The notes: generated by a model not told the origin, from the letters alone. Positions 17,380 through 26,454 are shown, counted from the first letter of the stretch. The stretch: 64,000 nt of DNA from Quadrisphaera sp. INWT6 (GCF_015390235.1 NZ_VUOH01000004.1:452706-516705), one strand, 5' to 3'. Translations and numbers: made by a program.

Positions 17380-17820
17380 GTGGCACGCACCTCCCTGGGC
17401 CGCCTCGAGGTCCTCGTCACCGACGTCGCCCGGGACGCGGGTCTGACCTGCGCGGACACCACCCGAGACCGCGGACTGAGGATCACGTTGCGACTGGACC
17501 CCGGCGGGAGCCCCGACGTTCGTTCGGCGCGCCTGTGGGCCTCCGGCGGCGGGGTCTTCCTCCTCGACACGTCCGACGGCTACGGCACCGCCGACTTCCC
17601 GAACACCGACGCGGAGGTGCTCGAGACGGTCCAGCAGCTGGTCGCCGTGACCCGGGAGCTCCTGCTCCACCACGGCGAAGAGGGCGAGGAGGTGCGCTCC
17701 CGCGGACGCCGACGGCGCTACGTGGACGTCGTCGTCGACGGGGAGACCCACCGCCTGTGGGGTCCGGAGCTCCGCGACCCGTCCCGCCCTCGGAGGCGGT
17801 GGTCCGGCCTGCGCCGCTGA
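17380..17820 (+). CDS. Hypothetical protein, 146 aa
   Basis: Starts at GTG 17380. A TAGGCT -10 at 17367-17372 overlaps the stop codon of the HNH gene and ends 7 nt before the GTG, so this gene probably has its own leaderless transcript. The product is soluble and charged, with an Arg-rich C-terminus (RGRRRRYVDVVVDGETHRLW). No family was recognised. It converges with the GNAT gene, 7 bp away. Confidence 0.7.
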   Translation: MARTSLGRLEVLVTDVARDAGLTCADTTRDRGLRITLRLDPGGSPDVRSARLWASGGGVFLLDTSDGYGTADFPNTDAEVLETVQQLVAVTRELLLHHGEEGEEVRSRGRRRRYVDVVVDGETHRLWGPELRDPSRPRRRWSGLRR

Positions 17821-17827
17821 GGGCCGG

Positions 17828-18352
17828 TCAGCCCACCAGCGGCTTGGTCAGGACGACGAGGCGGACGCCGCGGTCGTCGGTGCGCTCGTCAGCGGTGACG
17901 GCGAACCCGGCCCGCTGGTAGAGGCGGATCGACCCTGCCGACTCCGCACCGGTGAAGAGCTCCATCCGCCGCGCTCCGGCAGCGCGCGCCGCGTCGTCGA
18001 CAGCACCGAGCAGCTCGCCCCCGAGACCCCGCCCCTGGGCGTCGGGGGCGACGACGAGGCGCCCGACGTGCCCGACCAGCCCCGTCCCGCCCGCCCCGTC
18101 GTCGGCCAGGCGCAGGCGCACCGCACCGAGCAGGCGGTCGGGCCGCCAGTCCGTCCACGCCCCGGCCTCGGCGACCACCACCCGCTGGGCCGGGTCGGCG
18201 ATGGCGGCGCGCACGTCGTGGACGGTCTCGCGCAGCGGCGGGAGCAGGGGGTCGCCGTAGCGCTGGGCCTCGCTGACGAAGGCGGCCAGCGACAGCACCA
18301 GCACCTCACCGGCGTCGGCCGGTGAGGCCGGGCGCAGCCGCCAGCCGCCCAC
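17828..18352 (-). CDS. GNAT-family N-acetyltransferase
   Basis: A 174-aa single-domain acetyltransferase. The acetyl-CoA-binding motif A is visible as LVVAPDAQGRGLGGELL (about residues 99-115), followed by ARRMELFTGAESAGSIRLYQ and RAGF, the end of the GNAT fold. The substrate is unknown. It lies alone on the minus strand, 30 bp downstream of the prcA stop. Confidence 0.88.
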   Translation of the reverse strand: MGGWRLRPASPADAGEVLVLSLAAFVSEAQRYGDPLLPPLRETVHDVRAAIADPAQRVVVAEAGAWTDWRPDRLLGAVRLRLADDGAGGTGLVGHVGRLVVAPDAQGRGLGGELLGAVDDAARAAGARRMELFTGAESAGSIRLYQRAGFAVTADERTDDRGVRLVVLTKPLVG

Positions 18353-18382
18353 AGCGCTCCGTCAGTCCTCGGGGCAGACCGG

Positions 18383-19168
18383 TCAGTCGACCCGGTCCGA
18401 CGGCAGCCCGGAGTGCGACCCCGCGTCGGCGACGGCGTCAGCGGTCGCGGGCTCCGGCTCCGCAGCGGGGGCACCGCCGTCGAGCACCGCCTGCAGCGCC
18501 GCACCCTCCAGGCGCCGGAACGTGCGCCGCGGACGGGCGCGCTCCAGCACGGCGACCTCGAGCTGGTCGGCGCTCAGCGTGCGCGCCGGCCCACCGGCCG
18601 GGTCGGGTGACAGCGCCGCGAGCGCGAGCGAGAGCACGCCGGGGAGGTCGAGGTCGGCCCGCCAGCCCTCGCGCAGCGGCCCGGCGACGGCCTCGGTCTG
18701 CCCGCCGATGATGACGACGCCGTGCTCCTCGGCGACGGAGCCGTCGTAGGTGAGGCGGTACAGCTGGTCGGTGCCCGGCTCGAGCCCCACCTGCGCGACG
18801 ACGACCTCGACCTCCAGCGGCTTGGGCTCGCTGGTGAACACCGCGCCGAGCGACTGCGCGTAGGCGTTGGCGAGGCCGCGGGCGGTGACGTCGGTGCGGT
18901 CGTAGGAGTAGCCGCGCAGGTCGGCGTACCGCACGCCGGCCACGCGCAGGTTCTCGAACTCGTTGTACTTGCCGACGGCGGCGAAGCCGATCCGGTCGTA
19001 GATCTCGCTGATCTTGTGCAGCGCCCGCGAGGGGTTCTCCGCCACGAAGGCGATGCCGCCGGCGTACTCGGCGACGACCACCGACCGGCCGCGCGAGATG
19101 CCCTTGCGGGCGTAGTCGGCCTTGTCGCGGATCAGCTGCTCGGGGCTGACGTAGAACGGCATGCTCAT
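18383..19168 (-). CDS. prcA: 20S proteasome alpha subunit
   Basis: A 261-aa alpha-type subunit starting [20 protein letters not shown], with the gate-forming N-terminus and [18 protein letters not shown]. The start overlaps the prcB stop (ATGA). It forms the outer rings of the actinobacterial proteasome, which take substrates from Arc/Mpa. The C-terminal tail (about 40 residues) is Ala/Glu-rich and probably disordered. Confidence 0.97.
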   Translation of the reverse strand: MSMPFYVSPEQLIRDKADYARKGISRGRSVVVAEYAGGIAFVAENPSRALHKISEIYDRIGFAAVGKYNEFENLRVAGVRYADLRGYSYDRTDVTARGLANAYAQSLGAVFTSEPKPLEVEVVVAQVGLEPGTDQLYRLTYDGSVAEEHGVVIIGGQTEAVAGPLREGWRADLDLPGVLSLALAALSPDPAGGPARTLSADQLEVAVLERARPRRTFRRLEGAALQAVLDGGAPAAEPEPATADAVADAGSHSGLPSDRVD

Positions 19169-20028
19169 CGGACGCGCCCCTCCTGCTCGGCGGTGCGCTC
19201 GGCGATGAGGGCGCGGGCCACGTCGCCGAGCTCGGCGTCGGGCACGCGGGTGTAGCCGTCGGCGCCGATGACGGCGACGACGGGCCAGATCCGGCGGACG
19301 ACGTCGGGGCCGCCGGTGGCGGAGTCGTCGTCGGCGGCGTCGTAGAGGGCCTCGACGGCCACGCGCACGGCGGCGCCGGCGTCCAGGCCGGGGCGCCACA
19401 GCTTCTTGAGGGCACCGCGGGCGAACAGCGAGCCCGAGCCGACGGCGTGGTGCTCGTGCTCCTCGTACCGGCCGCCGGTGACGTCGTAGCTGAAGATGCG
19501 GCCGGCGCGCGGGCCCGGACGGGCCAGGTCGTAGCCGGCGAACAGCGGGACGACCGCCAGGCCCTGCATGGCCAGGCCCAGGTTGCCGCGCACCATCGTG
19601 GCCAGGCGGTTCGCCTTGCCGTCGAGGCTGAGCAGCGCGCCCTCGATCTTCTCGTAGTGCTCGAGCTCGACCTGGAACAGGCGCACCAGCTCGACGGCGA
19701 GGCCGGCGGAGCCGGCGATGCCGACGCAGCTCCACGCGTCGGCCGGGAAGACCTTCTCGATGTCGCGGCTGGCGATCATCGCGCCGGCGGTGGCGCGGCG
19801 GTCACCGGCCATCACCACGCCGCCGTCGTACGTCAGCGCCACGATGGTCGTGGCGTGCGGCGCCAGGCCCCCCGCCGGGGAGCCGCCCGCTGACGAGCCG
19901 TCGACGCCGGGCAGCGCCCGGCGTCCCGGCAGCAGCTCGGGCGCGTGCACGCCGAGGTACTCCGAGAACGACGACGACAGGCCGGGGGCCTGCTCGGGCT
20001 GCTGCGCGCGCGGCAGGTGGGCCGTCAC
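19165..20028 (-). CDS. prcB: 20S proteasome beta subunit
   Basis: A 287-aa proprotein. The predicted mature N-terminus is the catalytic Thr60 of [11 protein letters not shown], after a 59-residue propeptide (SSSFSEYL, the usual propeptide motif, is present). [15 protein letters not shown] and the catalytic-site Lys region follow. The residue before Thr60 is Ala rather than the usual Gly. It starts at GTG 20028 in a GTGA overlap with pup and overlaps prcA, so the three are co-translated. Confidence 0.97.
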   Translation of the reverse strand: MTAHLPRAQQPEQAPGLSSSFSEYLGVHAPELLPGRRALPGVDGSSAGGSPAGGLAPHATTIVALTYDGGVVMAGDRRATAGAMIASRDIEKVFPADAWSCVGIAGSAGLAVELVRLFQVELEHYEKIEGALLSLDGKANRLATMVRGNLGLAMQGLAVVPLFAGYDLARPGPRAGRIFSYDVTGGRYEEHEHHAVGSGSLFARGALKKLWRPGLDAGAAVRVAVEALYDAADDDSATGGPDVVRRIWPVVAVIGADGYTRVPDAELGDVARALIAERTAEQEGRVR

Positions 20029-20231
20029 TGGCCGCCCTTCTGCGTGTACTGGCGGACGAACTGCTCCGCGTTGGACTCGAGCACGTCGTCGATCTCGTCG
20101 AGGAGGGCGTCGACGTCGTCGGTCTGGTCCTTCTCACCGGCCTGCGCGCCGGAGCGCGGCAGGGGCTCGACCTCGTGCTCGACCTCGTCCTTGTCGCGGC
20201 GCGACGGGCGCTGCTGCTCCTGACCTGGCAC
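20025..20231 (-). CDS. pup: Prokaryotic ubiquitin-like protein Pup
   Basis: A 68-aa acidic, mostly disordered protein ending KGGQ. The terminal Gln must be deamidated to Glu by Dop before PafA can ligate it. The central helix region ([20 protein letters not shown]) is the part that binds the Arc/Mpa coiled coil. The GTG at 20231 has a GAGGGGG Shine-Dalgarno 6 nt upstream (20244-20238). It is the first gene of pup-prcB-prcA. Confidence 0.96.
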   Translation of the reverse strand: MPGQEQQRPSRRDKDEVEHEVEPLPRSGAQAGEKDQTDDVDALLDEIDDVLESNAEQFVRQYTQKGGQ

Positions 20232-20325
20232 TGGAAGCCCCCTCGATCTCGCTGGTCCCCCGATCGTAGGCGGGGGCGCCGACACCGCACCCGGCACCAC
20301 CCGGCGGCTGGCAGCATCGACGCCC

Positions 20326-21183
20326 GTGACCCCTGACCCGTCCGTCCCGGCCGAGGTGCTGAGCGCCCGCGAGGGCACCGGCACCGCCTTCCCCGCGGCC
20401 CTGGCCGCCCACGCCCGCCGTCCCGGAGCGCTGGCCGACGCGGCCGCGTGGTGGTCCTCCGCCGACCCGGTGGCCCGCCTGGTGGGGCTGGAGCTGTCGG
20501 CGGTGCTCGCCGGGCCCGCCTCGCCGCTCGCCGTCGCCGACCGCGGCCCCGCGCTCGCCCAGGTCGCCGCCCAGGCCCGCGAGGCCGCCACCAGCGACGA
20601 CGCCGACCTGCGCTGGTCCGCGGCGAAGGCCCTCGGCGCCGTCGGGCCCTCCGAGGAGGCGCTGGCGGTGCTGCTGCGCCTGGCCCGCGACCCCGACCCC
20701 GACGTGCGCTGGCAGGCGCTCGGCTGCCTGCCGATGGCCCTGGGCACCGGGCCGGGGGCCCTGGAGGGGCCCGGGGCCCGCGACGTCGTCGCCGTCCTCG
20801 TGGCGTCGACCGCCGACGCCGAGGACGAGATCACCGAGCAGGCCGTCTTCGTGCTCGCCGAGCAGCTCGAGGTCGCCGGGGCCGCCGCCGCGCCCGCCGT
20901 CGCCGACGCGCTGGCCGCCCACCTGCCCGCGCCCGGGACCTCGGCCGGCGACGAGGAGGCGGGCGCCGGCGAGCGCGCGTCCCTGGCGGCGCTCGCGCTC
21001 GCCCGCCGCGACGACCCCCGCGCCGCGCCCGCGGTGCGCGCCCGCCTCGAGCAGGCCCTGGAGGCGGTGCGCAGCGAGACCGACCCCGGTGCCGCCGCCG
21101 AGCTCGACGACGCCTGGCTGGAGGCGGCCGACCTGCTCCCCGGGCTCGCGCCCCTGGTGGCGGACGTCCGCGCCGCTCGCTGA
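20326..21183 (+). CDS. HEAT-repeat-like helical protein
   Basis: A 285-aa Ala-rich all-helical protein with HEAT/PBS-lyase-like repeats, clearest at about 100-125 (DADLRWSAAKALGAVGPSEE) and 130-150 (DPDVRWQALGCLPMALG). Such proteins are usually binding scaffolds. It is divergent from pup, with starts 94 bp apart. Its stop codon is the TGA of the first unit of the 11-bp repeat array. No partner is evident. Confidence 0.75.
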   Translation: MTPDPSVPAEVLSAREGTGTAFPAALAAHARRPGALADAAAWWSSADPVARLVGLELSAVLAGPASPLAVADRGPALAQVAAQAREAATSDDADLRWSAAKALGAVGPSEEALAVLLRLARDPDPDVRWQALGCLPMALGTGPGALEGPGARDVVAVLVASTADAEDEITEQAVFVLAEQLEVAGAAAAPAVADALAAHLPAPGTSAGDEEAGAGERASLAALALARRDDPRAAPAVRARLEQALEAVRSETDPGAAAELDDAWLEAADLLPGLAPLVADVRAAR

Positions 21184-21384
21184 GGGCCGCTGAGGGGCCG
21201 CTGAGGGGCCACTGAGGGGCCGCTGAGGGGCCACTGAGGGGCCGCTGAGGGGCCGCTGAGGGGCCGCTGAGGGGCCGCTGAGGGGCCACTGAGGGGCCAC
21301 TGAGGGGCCACTGAGGGGCCACTGAGGGGCCACTGAGGGGCCACTGAGGGGCCACTGAGGGGCCGCTGAGGGGCCGCTGAGGGC
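21181..21384. repeat. Seventeen 11-bp repeats (TGAGGGGCCRC) between two convergent stop codons
   Basis: Units run every 11 bp from 21191 to 21377, with a shortened unit at 21181-21190 and a partial one at 21378-21384. The last base pair of the core varies only as GC or AC. The TGA of the first unit ends the HEAT-like gene and the array runs up to the stop of the histidine kinase (21385-21387). Every unit has a GGGG run on the plus strand, separated by 7 nt, so G-quadruplexes could form in DNA or in the HEAT-gene transcript. A bidirectional terminator or insulator role is inferred. Confidence 0.95.
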
Positions 21385-22839
21385 TCAGCGCTCCGGGGGG
21401 AAGGCCAGCGACACCGTCGTCCCGGCGGGTCCGGTGGCGAGGTCGACCCGCCCGCCCTGGGCGAGGGTGACCGCCCGCACCACCGACAGCCCCAGCCCGG
21501 AGCCGCGCTGGTCGCCGGAGTCGCGGGTGGTGACGAAGGGCTCGAACGCGACGTCGGCGACCGCGGGGTCCATCCCGGGGCCGTCGTCGGCGACGTCGAG
21601 CACCACCCACCCGTCGTCGCGCACCCGCGCCGCGACGCGCACCCGCGTCTGCGGCGGGGTGTGCGTGCGGGCGTTGAGCACGAGGTTGAGCAGGGCCTGC
21701 ACCACGCGGTCCTCGTCGCCGGCGATGACCACGGGCGGCGCCTCGCGCTCGGCCTGCACCTCCACCAGCGGCAGGCCCAGCCCGGCGGTGCGCTCGGCGA
21801 GCGCCGTGAGCAGGTCGGGGACGAAGACCGCCTCCACCGACGCCCCGTCGGCGGTGCCGCCGCGGGTGACGGCGGTGAGGTCGTCGACGAGGCGACCCAG
21901 CCTGTCGAGCTCGCGCCGCAGGACGGCGGCGGTGGCCGCGGCGTCCTCCGGCCCGCCGCCGGTGAGCTCGAAGACCTCGAGGTGGCCCTGGGCGACGGCG
22001 AGGGGGGTGCGCAGCTCGTGGGAGACCGACGCCAGCAGGCGGCGCCGCAGCGCCTCGTCGCGGCTGATGCGCTCCAGCATCCGCTCGACCTCGTCGGCGA
22101 CGGCGCCGACCTCGTCGTCGCGGCGCGCCCCCGGCACCACGACCCGCTGGTCGGGCAGCGCCGCGAGGTCGACGGCGCGGGCGGCCTCCGCCAGCCGGCG
22201 CAGGGGCGCGGTGGCGCGCCGGACCGCGACCACCAGGACGGCGCCGCCGACGAGCAGGCCCACCCCGCCGGCGAGGGCGATGAGCCCGAGGGCCTCGCGG
22301 GCCTGATCGCGACCGGGCTCGAGGGACCCGACCAGCAGCACCGTGCCGACCTGCTGACCGCCCGCGGCCAGGGGGGCGTTCAGGACGCGCAGGTCGCCGG
22401 CGGGCGAGGGCTCTGTCACCAGCTGCTCGGGGACGCCGGTGGGCAGCTGCGCCCGGTTCACGAGGTCGCGCAGGACGGCGGGGCTCTCCTGGGTGGAGAA
22501 GGTCCCGCCGCCGGGGACGTCGAGGACGGCGAGGTGGCGGGCGCTGCCGGCGTGCGTGAGCTGGTAGGTGCGGGCCGCCTGTGCGGCCTCCTGGGCGGTC
22601 AGCTGCCCGTCGGCACCCGCCTGCTGCTCGAGCAGCGGCGGCAGGGCCCGGCGGACCTCGACCAGCTCGCCGAGGAGCACCTCGTCGAGGGAGGCGCGGT
22701 CGTCGACCCGGATGAGCTCGGCGGTGAGCAGCGCCGCAGCGGCGAGCGTGGCCGCGAGCACCGCGAGCGCGATGGCGGTGACGCGGCGGTGGAGGGCCCC
22801 CGCGAGCCAGCGGTCGGGGCGGCCGGGGGCTCCCAGCAC
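21385..22839 (-). CDS. Two-component sensor histidine kinase (OmpR-partner type)
   Basis: A 484-aa membrane kinase. One TM segment lies at about 15-37, an extracytoplasmic sensor domain at about 40-165, and a second TM at about 180-200. HAMP follows (ATAPLRRLAEAARAVD), then HisKA (LLASVSHELRTPLA, phospho-His in SHE) and HATPase with N box LLNLVLNARTHTP and G boxes VADDGPGMDP, GSGLGLSVV. It starts at GTG 22839, 5 nt after the response-regulator stop, and ends at the repeat array. The longer open frame upstream is a shadow of the regulator gene. Confidence 0.93.
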   Translation of the reverse strand: MLGAPGRPDRWLAGALHRRVTAIALAVLAATLAAAALLTAELIRVDDRASLDEVLLGELVEVRRALPPLLEQQAGADGQLTAQEAAQAARTYQLTHAGSARHLAVLDVPGGGTFSTQESPAVLRDLVNRAQLPTGVPEQLVTEPSPAGDLRVLNAPLAAGGQQVGTVLLVGSLEPGRDQAREALGLIALAGGVGLLVGGAVLVVAVRRATAPLRRLAEAARAVDLAALPDQRVVVPGARRDDEVGAVADEVERMLERISRDEALRRRLLASVSHELRTPLAVAQGHLEVFELTGGGPEDAAATAAVLRRELDRLGRLVDDLTAVTRGGTADGASVEAVFVPDLLTALAERTAGLGLPLVEVQAEREAPPVVIAGDEDRVVQALLNLVLNARTHTPPQTRVRVAARVRDDGWVVLDVADDGPGMDPAVADVAFEPFVTTRDSGDQRGSGLGLSVVRAVTLAQGGRVDLATGPAGTTVSLAFPPER

Positions 22840-22844
22840 GGGGG

Positions 22845-23555
22845 TCAGTCCGCGACGAGCCGGTAGCCGGCTCCGCGGACGGTCTCGATCCGCTCGGCGC
22901 CGAGCTTGCGGCGCAGGTGGCGCACGCAGGTCTCCACGACGTTGCTGGCGCCGTCGAAGTCGTAGCCCCAGACCCTGTCGAGCAGCTGCACCTGGGAGAG
23001 CACCTGGCCGGGGTGGCGCAGGAGCACCTCGAGCAGGGCGAACTCGCGGGAGGACAGGGCCACCTCCCGGCCGTCCCCGCCCCCGCCGTCCCCGCCCCCG
23101 TCTGCGCCGCCGTCCTCGACGCGGACGCGGCGGGTGCGCACGTCGAGCCGCAGGCCCCCCGCGGCCAGCACGACGGCGGACGGCTGCGCGGGCTGGCGCA
23201 GGCGCGCGCGCACCCGGGCCAGCAGCTCGGTGAAGCTGAACGGCTTGACCACGTAGTCGTCGGCGCCCGCCTCGAGGTTGGCGACCCGGTCCGCGACGGC
23301 GTCCTTCGCGGTCAGCACGATGACCGGCAGCGCCGGCCTGGCGCGCCGGATGCCGGCGAGCACCTGCTCCCCCGGCAGGTCGGGCAGGCCGAGGTCGAGG
23401 ACGACGAGCTCGACGTCCTCCCGCTGCGCGGCCAGCAGCCCCGCGCGGCCCCCCGACTCGGTGAGCACGCTGAAGCCCGCGGACTCCAGCCCCCTGCGCA
23501 CGAAGGAGGTGATCCCCGCCTCGTCCTCGACCACCAGCACCGCCACGGCCGCCAT
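22845..23555 (-). CDS. OmpR-family response regulator
   Basis: A 236-aa protein with a receiver domain (acidic pocket VVEDE; phospho-acceptor Asp54 in LDLGLPD; KPF near 105) and a C-terminal winged helix (WGYDFDGASNVVETCVRHLR ... VRGAGYRLV). A Gly/Asp-rich linker of about 20 residues separates them. It forms a pair with the kinase encoded 5 nt downstream and probably controls itself and the divergent exported protein through the CGTCAGG repeats in between. Confidence 0.94.
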   Translation of the reverse strand: MAAVAVLVVEDEAGITSFVRRGLESAGFSVLTESGGRAGLLAAQREDVELVVLDLGLPDLPGEQVLAGIRRARPALPVIVLTAKDAVADRVANLEAGADDYVVKPFSFTELLARVRARLRQPAQPSAVVLAAGGLRLDVRTRRVRVEDGGADGGGDGGGGDGREVALSSREFALLEVLLRHPGQVLSQVQLLDRVWGYDFDGASNVVETCVRHLRRKLGAERIETVRGAGYRLVAD

Positions 23556-23579
23556 CCTGCCGGTGGCCCCCGGCGGCGG

Positions 23580-23619
23580 CCTGACGCGAAGATGACGAGA
23601 CCGTCAGGTGGACGTCAGG
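23580..23619. promoter_or_regulatory. CGTCAGG repeats between the response regulator and the exported protein
   Basis: CGTCAGG occurs at 23602-23608 and 23613-23619 as direct repeats 11 bp apart, and inverted (CCTGACG) at 23580-23586. Direct 7-mers at 11-bp spacing are typical of OmpR/PhoB-family regulator sites. The position between the two divergent genes suggests that the adjacent regulator controls both. This is inference. Confidence 0.5.
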
Positions 23620-23706
23620 CCAGCGCCACACCCGCCGGGAACTGTGGAGGACGTCGGCGCAGCAGCGCCGGCCCGCAGCAGACGCAGACCGACCTGGAGG
23701 ACCACC

Positions 23707-24321
23707 GTGGCCAGCAGGAAGACCCTCGCCCTCGTCACCGCCGGCGTGCTCGGCCTGGGCGGCGTCGCCGCCGCCGGAGCGGCCGTGGCCGCCGGTGACG
23801 ACCCGCGCACCGCCGTGGGGAGCGTCGACGCCGGCGCCCTGCAGCCGGCCCCGGCCGCCCCGGCCGCGTCGGGCGGCACCAGCAGCGCGGCCCCGCAGGG
23901 CGTCCAGCAGGTCGCCTCCCTTCAGGTGCTCCAGGGCGTCCTGGTCCGCGACGAGGACGACGACGCGGACGACCGGGACGACGCCGACGACGCCGACGAC
24001 CGGTACGACGACCTCAGCGTCAACGGCGTGGACGTCGACCTCGGCCCCTCGGAGTGGGTGCTCACCGCCCCGGCGCTCCAGGACTACGACGGCGACGGCA
24101 CCGCCGAGCCGTTCGCCGCCGAGCTCGACGGGCTCGTGGGCCAGCAGGTCACCCTGCAGGTGCGCTACGACGACGACAGCGACGATGACGACGACGACCG
24201 CGCCGACGACCGGCTCGACGACGCCGACGTCTACGAGCTGCAGGGCCTGGCCCTGCGCGCGGCGTCGGGCCCGGCGCCCTGGGCGGGCGGCGCGGTGCCC
24301 ACCGGCCCCCTCGCCGGCTGA
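23707..24321 (+). CDS. Exported Asp-rich protein with an EF-hand-like loop
   Basis: A 204-aa protein starting at GTG 23707, with GGAGG 6 nt upstream. A signal-like segment (about residues 8-29, LALVTAGVLGLGGVAAAGAA) precedes the mature part. It has two poly-acidic stretches (about residues 80-100 and 157-178) and the loop DYDGDGTAEPFAAEL, which resembles a calcium-binding EF-hand (DxDGDGxxxxxE). It is divergent from the two-component system and probably its target. Calcium or other cation binding at the cell surface is inferred. Confidence 0.8.
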   Translation: MASRKTLALVTAGVLGLGGVAAAGAAVAAGDDPRTAVGSVDAGALQPAPAAPAASGGTSSAAPQGVQQVASLQVLQGVLVRDEDDDADDRDDADDADDRYDDLSVNGVDVDLGPSEWVLTAPALQDYDGDGTAEPFAAELDGLVGQQVTLQVRYDDDSDDDDDDRADDRLDDADVYELQGLALRAASGPAPWAGGAVPTGPLAG

Positions 24322-24367
24322 CGAGCGGCCCGGAGGCGCTCCCGGGACGGCTGGCAGGGTGGGAGGC

Positions 24368-24832
24368 GTGAGCACCCCTCCCAGCGGCTCGGGCCGCGTC
24401 GTCACCGCCCGCAGCGAGCACCCCGTCGCCGTCCCCGCCGACCGGCTGCGCGCGGCGCTGGCCGACTACACCGGCGCGCGCCGCGACGCGATGCCCGCGG
24501 CGTACAGCCAGTACCGGGTGGAGTCCGGCGGCACCGGTGGGGGCACCCGCGTGGGGTGGCGCTTCCAGGCCACGAAGAAGCGGGTCCGCGACCAGCTGGT
24601 CGAGGTCAGCGAGGCCCCCGACGGCGCCCTGGTCGAGAGCGACACCCGCTCCTCGATGGTGACGCGCTGGACGGTGGCCCCCGCCGGCGCGAGCGCCAGC
24701 ACCGTCGTGGCCCACACCACCTGGAACGGCGCGGGCGGGGTCGGCGGCTTCTTCGAGCGGACCTTCGCGCCGCGGGGCCTGCAGCGGACGACGGCGGAGC
24801 TGGTGGGGAACCTCGAGCGCGCCCTGCGCTGA
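24368..24832 (+). CDS. SRPBCC-family protein
   Basis: A 154-aa protein with the START/polyketide-cyclase-like fold: an N-terminal strand with VVTARSEHPVAVPADRLRAA, central VGWRFQATKKRVRDQLVEVS, and a C-terminal helix RTTAELVGNLERAL. Proteins of this family bind hydrophobic ligands. The GTG at 24368 sits close behind a GGGAGG. The ligand is unknown. It converges with dop. Confidence 0.8.
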   Translation: MSTPPSGSGRVVTARSEHPVAVPADRLRAALADYTGARRDAMPAAYSQYRVESGGTGGGTRVGWRFQATKKRVRDQLVEVSEAPDGALVESDTRSSMVTRWTVAPAGASASTVVAHTTWNGAGGVGGFFERTFAPRGLQRTTAELVGNLERALR

Positions 24833-24857
24833 GCCCCTCGCCGGGGGGGCGGCCGGC

Positions 24858-26446
24858 CTAGCGTCCCGAGAGGGCGTCGACCAGCGCGGCCGCGTCGGGG
24901 CAGCGGTCCAGCAGGGCCTGCGTCCCGGCGCGGGTGCCGCGGGTCGGCTCCAGCATCGGCACCCGCTGCAGCGCGCCCCGGCCGGGGACGTCGAAGATCA
25001 CCGAGTCCCAGCTGGCCGCGGCGACGTCGCGGCCGTAGCGGCGCAGGCACTCCCCGCGGAACCACGCCCGGGTGTCCTCCGGCGGGTCGGTGGCGGCGCT
25101 GCGCGCGGCGTCGTCGTCGACCAGCTGCTCCACCGCGCCGCGGGCCCGCAGGCGCATGTGGAGGCCCTTGGCGGGGTTCACGTCGGCGTACTGCAGGTCG
25201 ATGAGGTGCAGGCGGGGCGCGTCCCAGGCGAGCTGCTCGCGGTCGCGGAAGCCCTGCAGCAGCCGCAGCTTGGCCACCCAGTCGAGCTGCCCGGCCAGGC
25301 GGAACGGGTCGGCCGCGAGGTCGGTGAGCACCTGCTCCCAGCGCGCCAGCACGTCGGCCGTCTCGGCCCGGGCGGCCTCGTCGGGGCCTCCCCGCGCGAC
25401 TCGACGTGCGCGCGGGCGGCCTCCAGGTAGGCGTGCTGGACGTCGAGCGCGGTCATCTCGGACCCGTCGGCCATCCGCACCCGGTGGCGCAGCGAGGGGT
25501 CGTGGCTGACGGCGTGCAGCTCGGCGACCGGCGCCGCGACGGCCAGGTCGGGGGCGGTGCCGGCCTCCACCATGGCGAGGACGAGGGCCGTCGTCCCCAG
25601 CTTGAGGTAGGTGGCGACGTCGCACAGGTTCGCGTCGCCGACGATGACGTGCAGGCGGCGGTACCTGTCGGCCGTGGCGTGCGGCTCGTCGCGGGTGTTG
25701 ATGATCGGGCGCTTCAGCGTGGTCTCGAGGCCGACCTCGGTCTCGAAGTAGTCGGCGCGCTGCGACAGCTGGAAGCCGGGCTCCTCGCCGCGCTGGCCCA
25801 GCCCCACCCGCCCGGCGCCGCAGACCACCTGCCGCGACACGAAGAACGGCACCAGGCCCCGCACGATCGCGCTGAACGGCGTCGCGCGGTCCATGAGGTA
25901 GTTCTCGTGGGTGCCGTACGAGGCGCCCTTGCCGTCGGTGTTGTTCTTGTACAGGTTCACCGGCTGCAGGCCGGGCGCGGCCGCCACCTGGGCGGCGGCG
26001 CGCGCCATCACCGCCTCGCCGGCGCGGTCCCACCGCACGGCGGCCAGCGGCCCGGTGACCTCCGGGGAGGAGTACTCGGGGTGGGCGTGGTCGACGTAGA
26101 GCCGCGCCCCGTTGGTCAGGACGACGTTCGCGGTCAGCGGGTCGTCGGAGCCGATGGCGGCGCCGTCGCCCTGGGCGCGCTGGGACTCCCGCGGCCCGTC
26201 GGTGAGCTGGCTCGCGTGGGCGGCGCTGCGCGCCACCTCGTAGCCGCGGGCGTCGCGCAGGGGCGCCTCGTCCTCGTAGTCCCACCGCGGGCGCTGGCGC
26301 CGCGCGGGCGCCCGGCCGTCGCCGGGGACGGCCGGGGTGTAGGTGGCCACCACCTGGCTCGACAGGGTCACCGGGTCGAGCTCGGGGTGCCCCGGAGCCC
26401 ACACGCCGTACTCGGTCTCGATCCCCACGACCCGCCGCACGCTCAT
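24858..26446 (-). pseudogene. dop: Pup deamidase/depupylase Dop, with an apparent one-base frameshift
   Basis: Dop deamidates the C-terminal Gln of Pup and removes Pup from substrates. The N-terminal part from ATG 26446 has [33 protein letters not shown] and [20 protein letters not shown]. The frame changes near 25383-25393, between AARAHVESR and [17 protein letters not shown], where a C4 run (25390-25393) lacks one base. Repair gives about 529 aa. Pup here ends in Gln, so the pathway needs Dop, which favours a sequencing error over true loss. The start lies 8 nt after one side of the palindromic -10 at 26455-26464. Confidence 0.85.
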
Positions 26447-26454
26447 CGTCAGCC

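Noticed and set aside
20134..21344. Minus-strand frames through the 11-bp array encoding SGPSVAPQWPL repeats
   Set aside because: These are translations of the repeat on the strand without stops. No start signal or known family; the real genes on either side end exactly at the array.
21181..21384. CRISPR array
   Set aside because: Units are contiguous 11-bp repeats with no spacers, and no cas genes are in the window.
25381..25400. Programmed ribosomal frameshift in dop
   Set aside because: No slippery heptamer with a downstream structure is evident, and three other suspected indels occur in the window, so a sequencing error or mutation is simpler.
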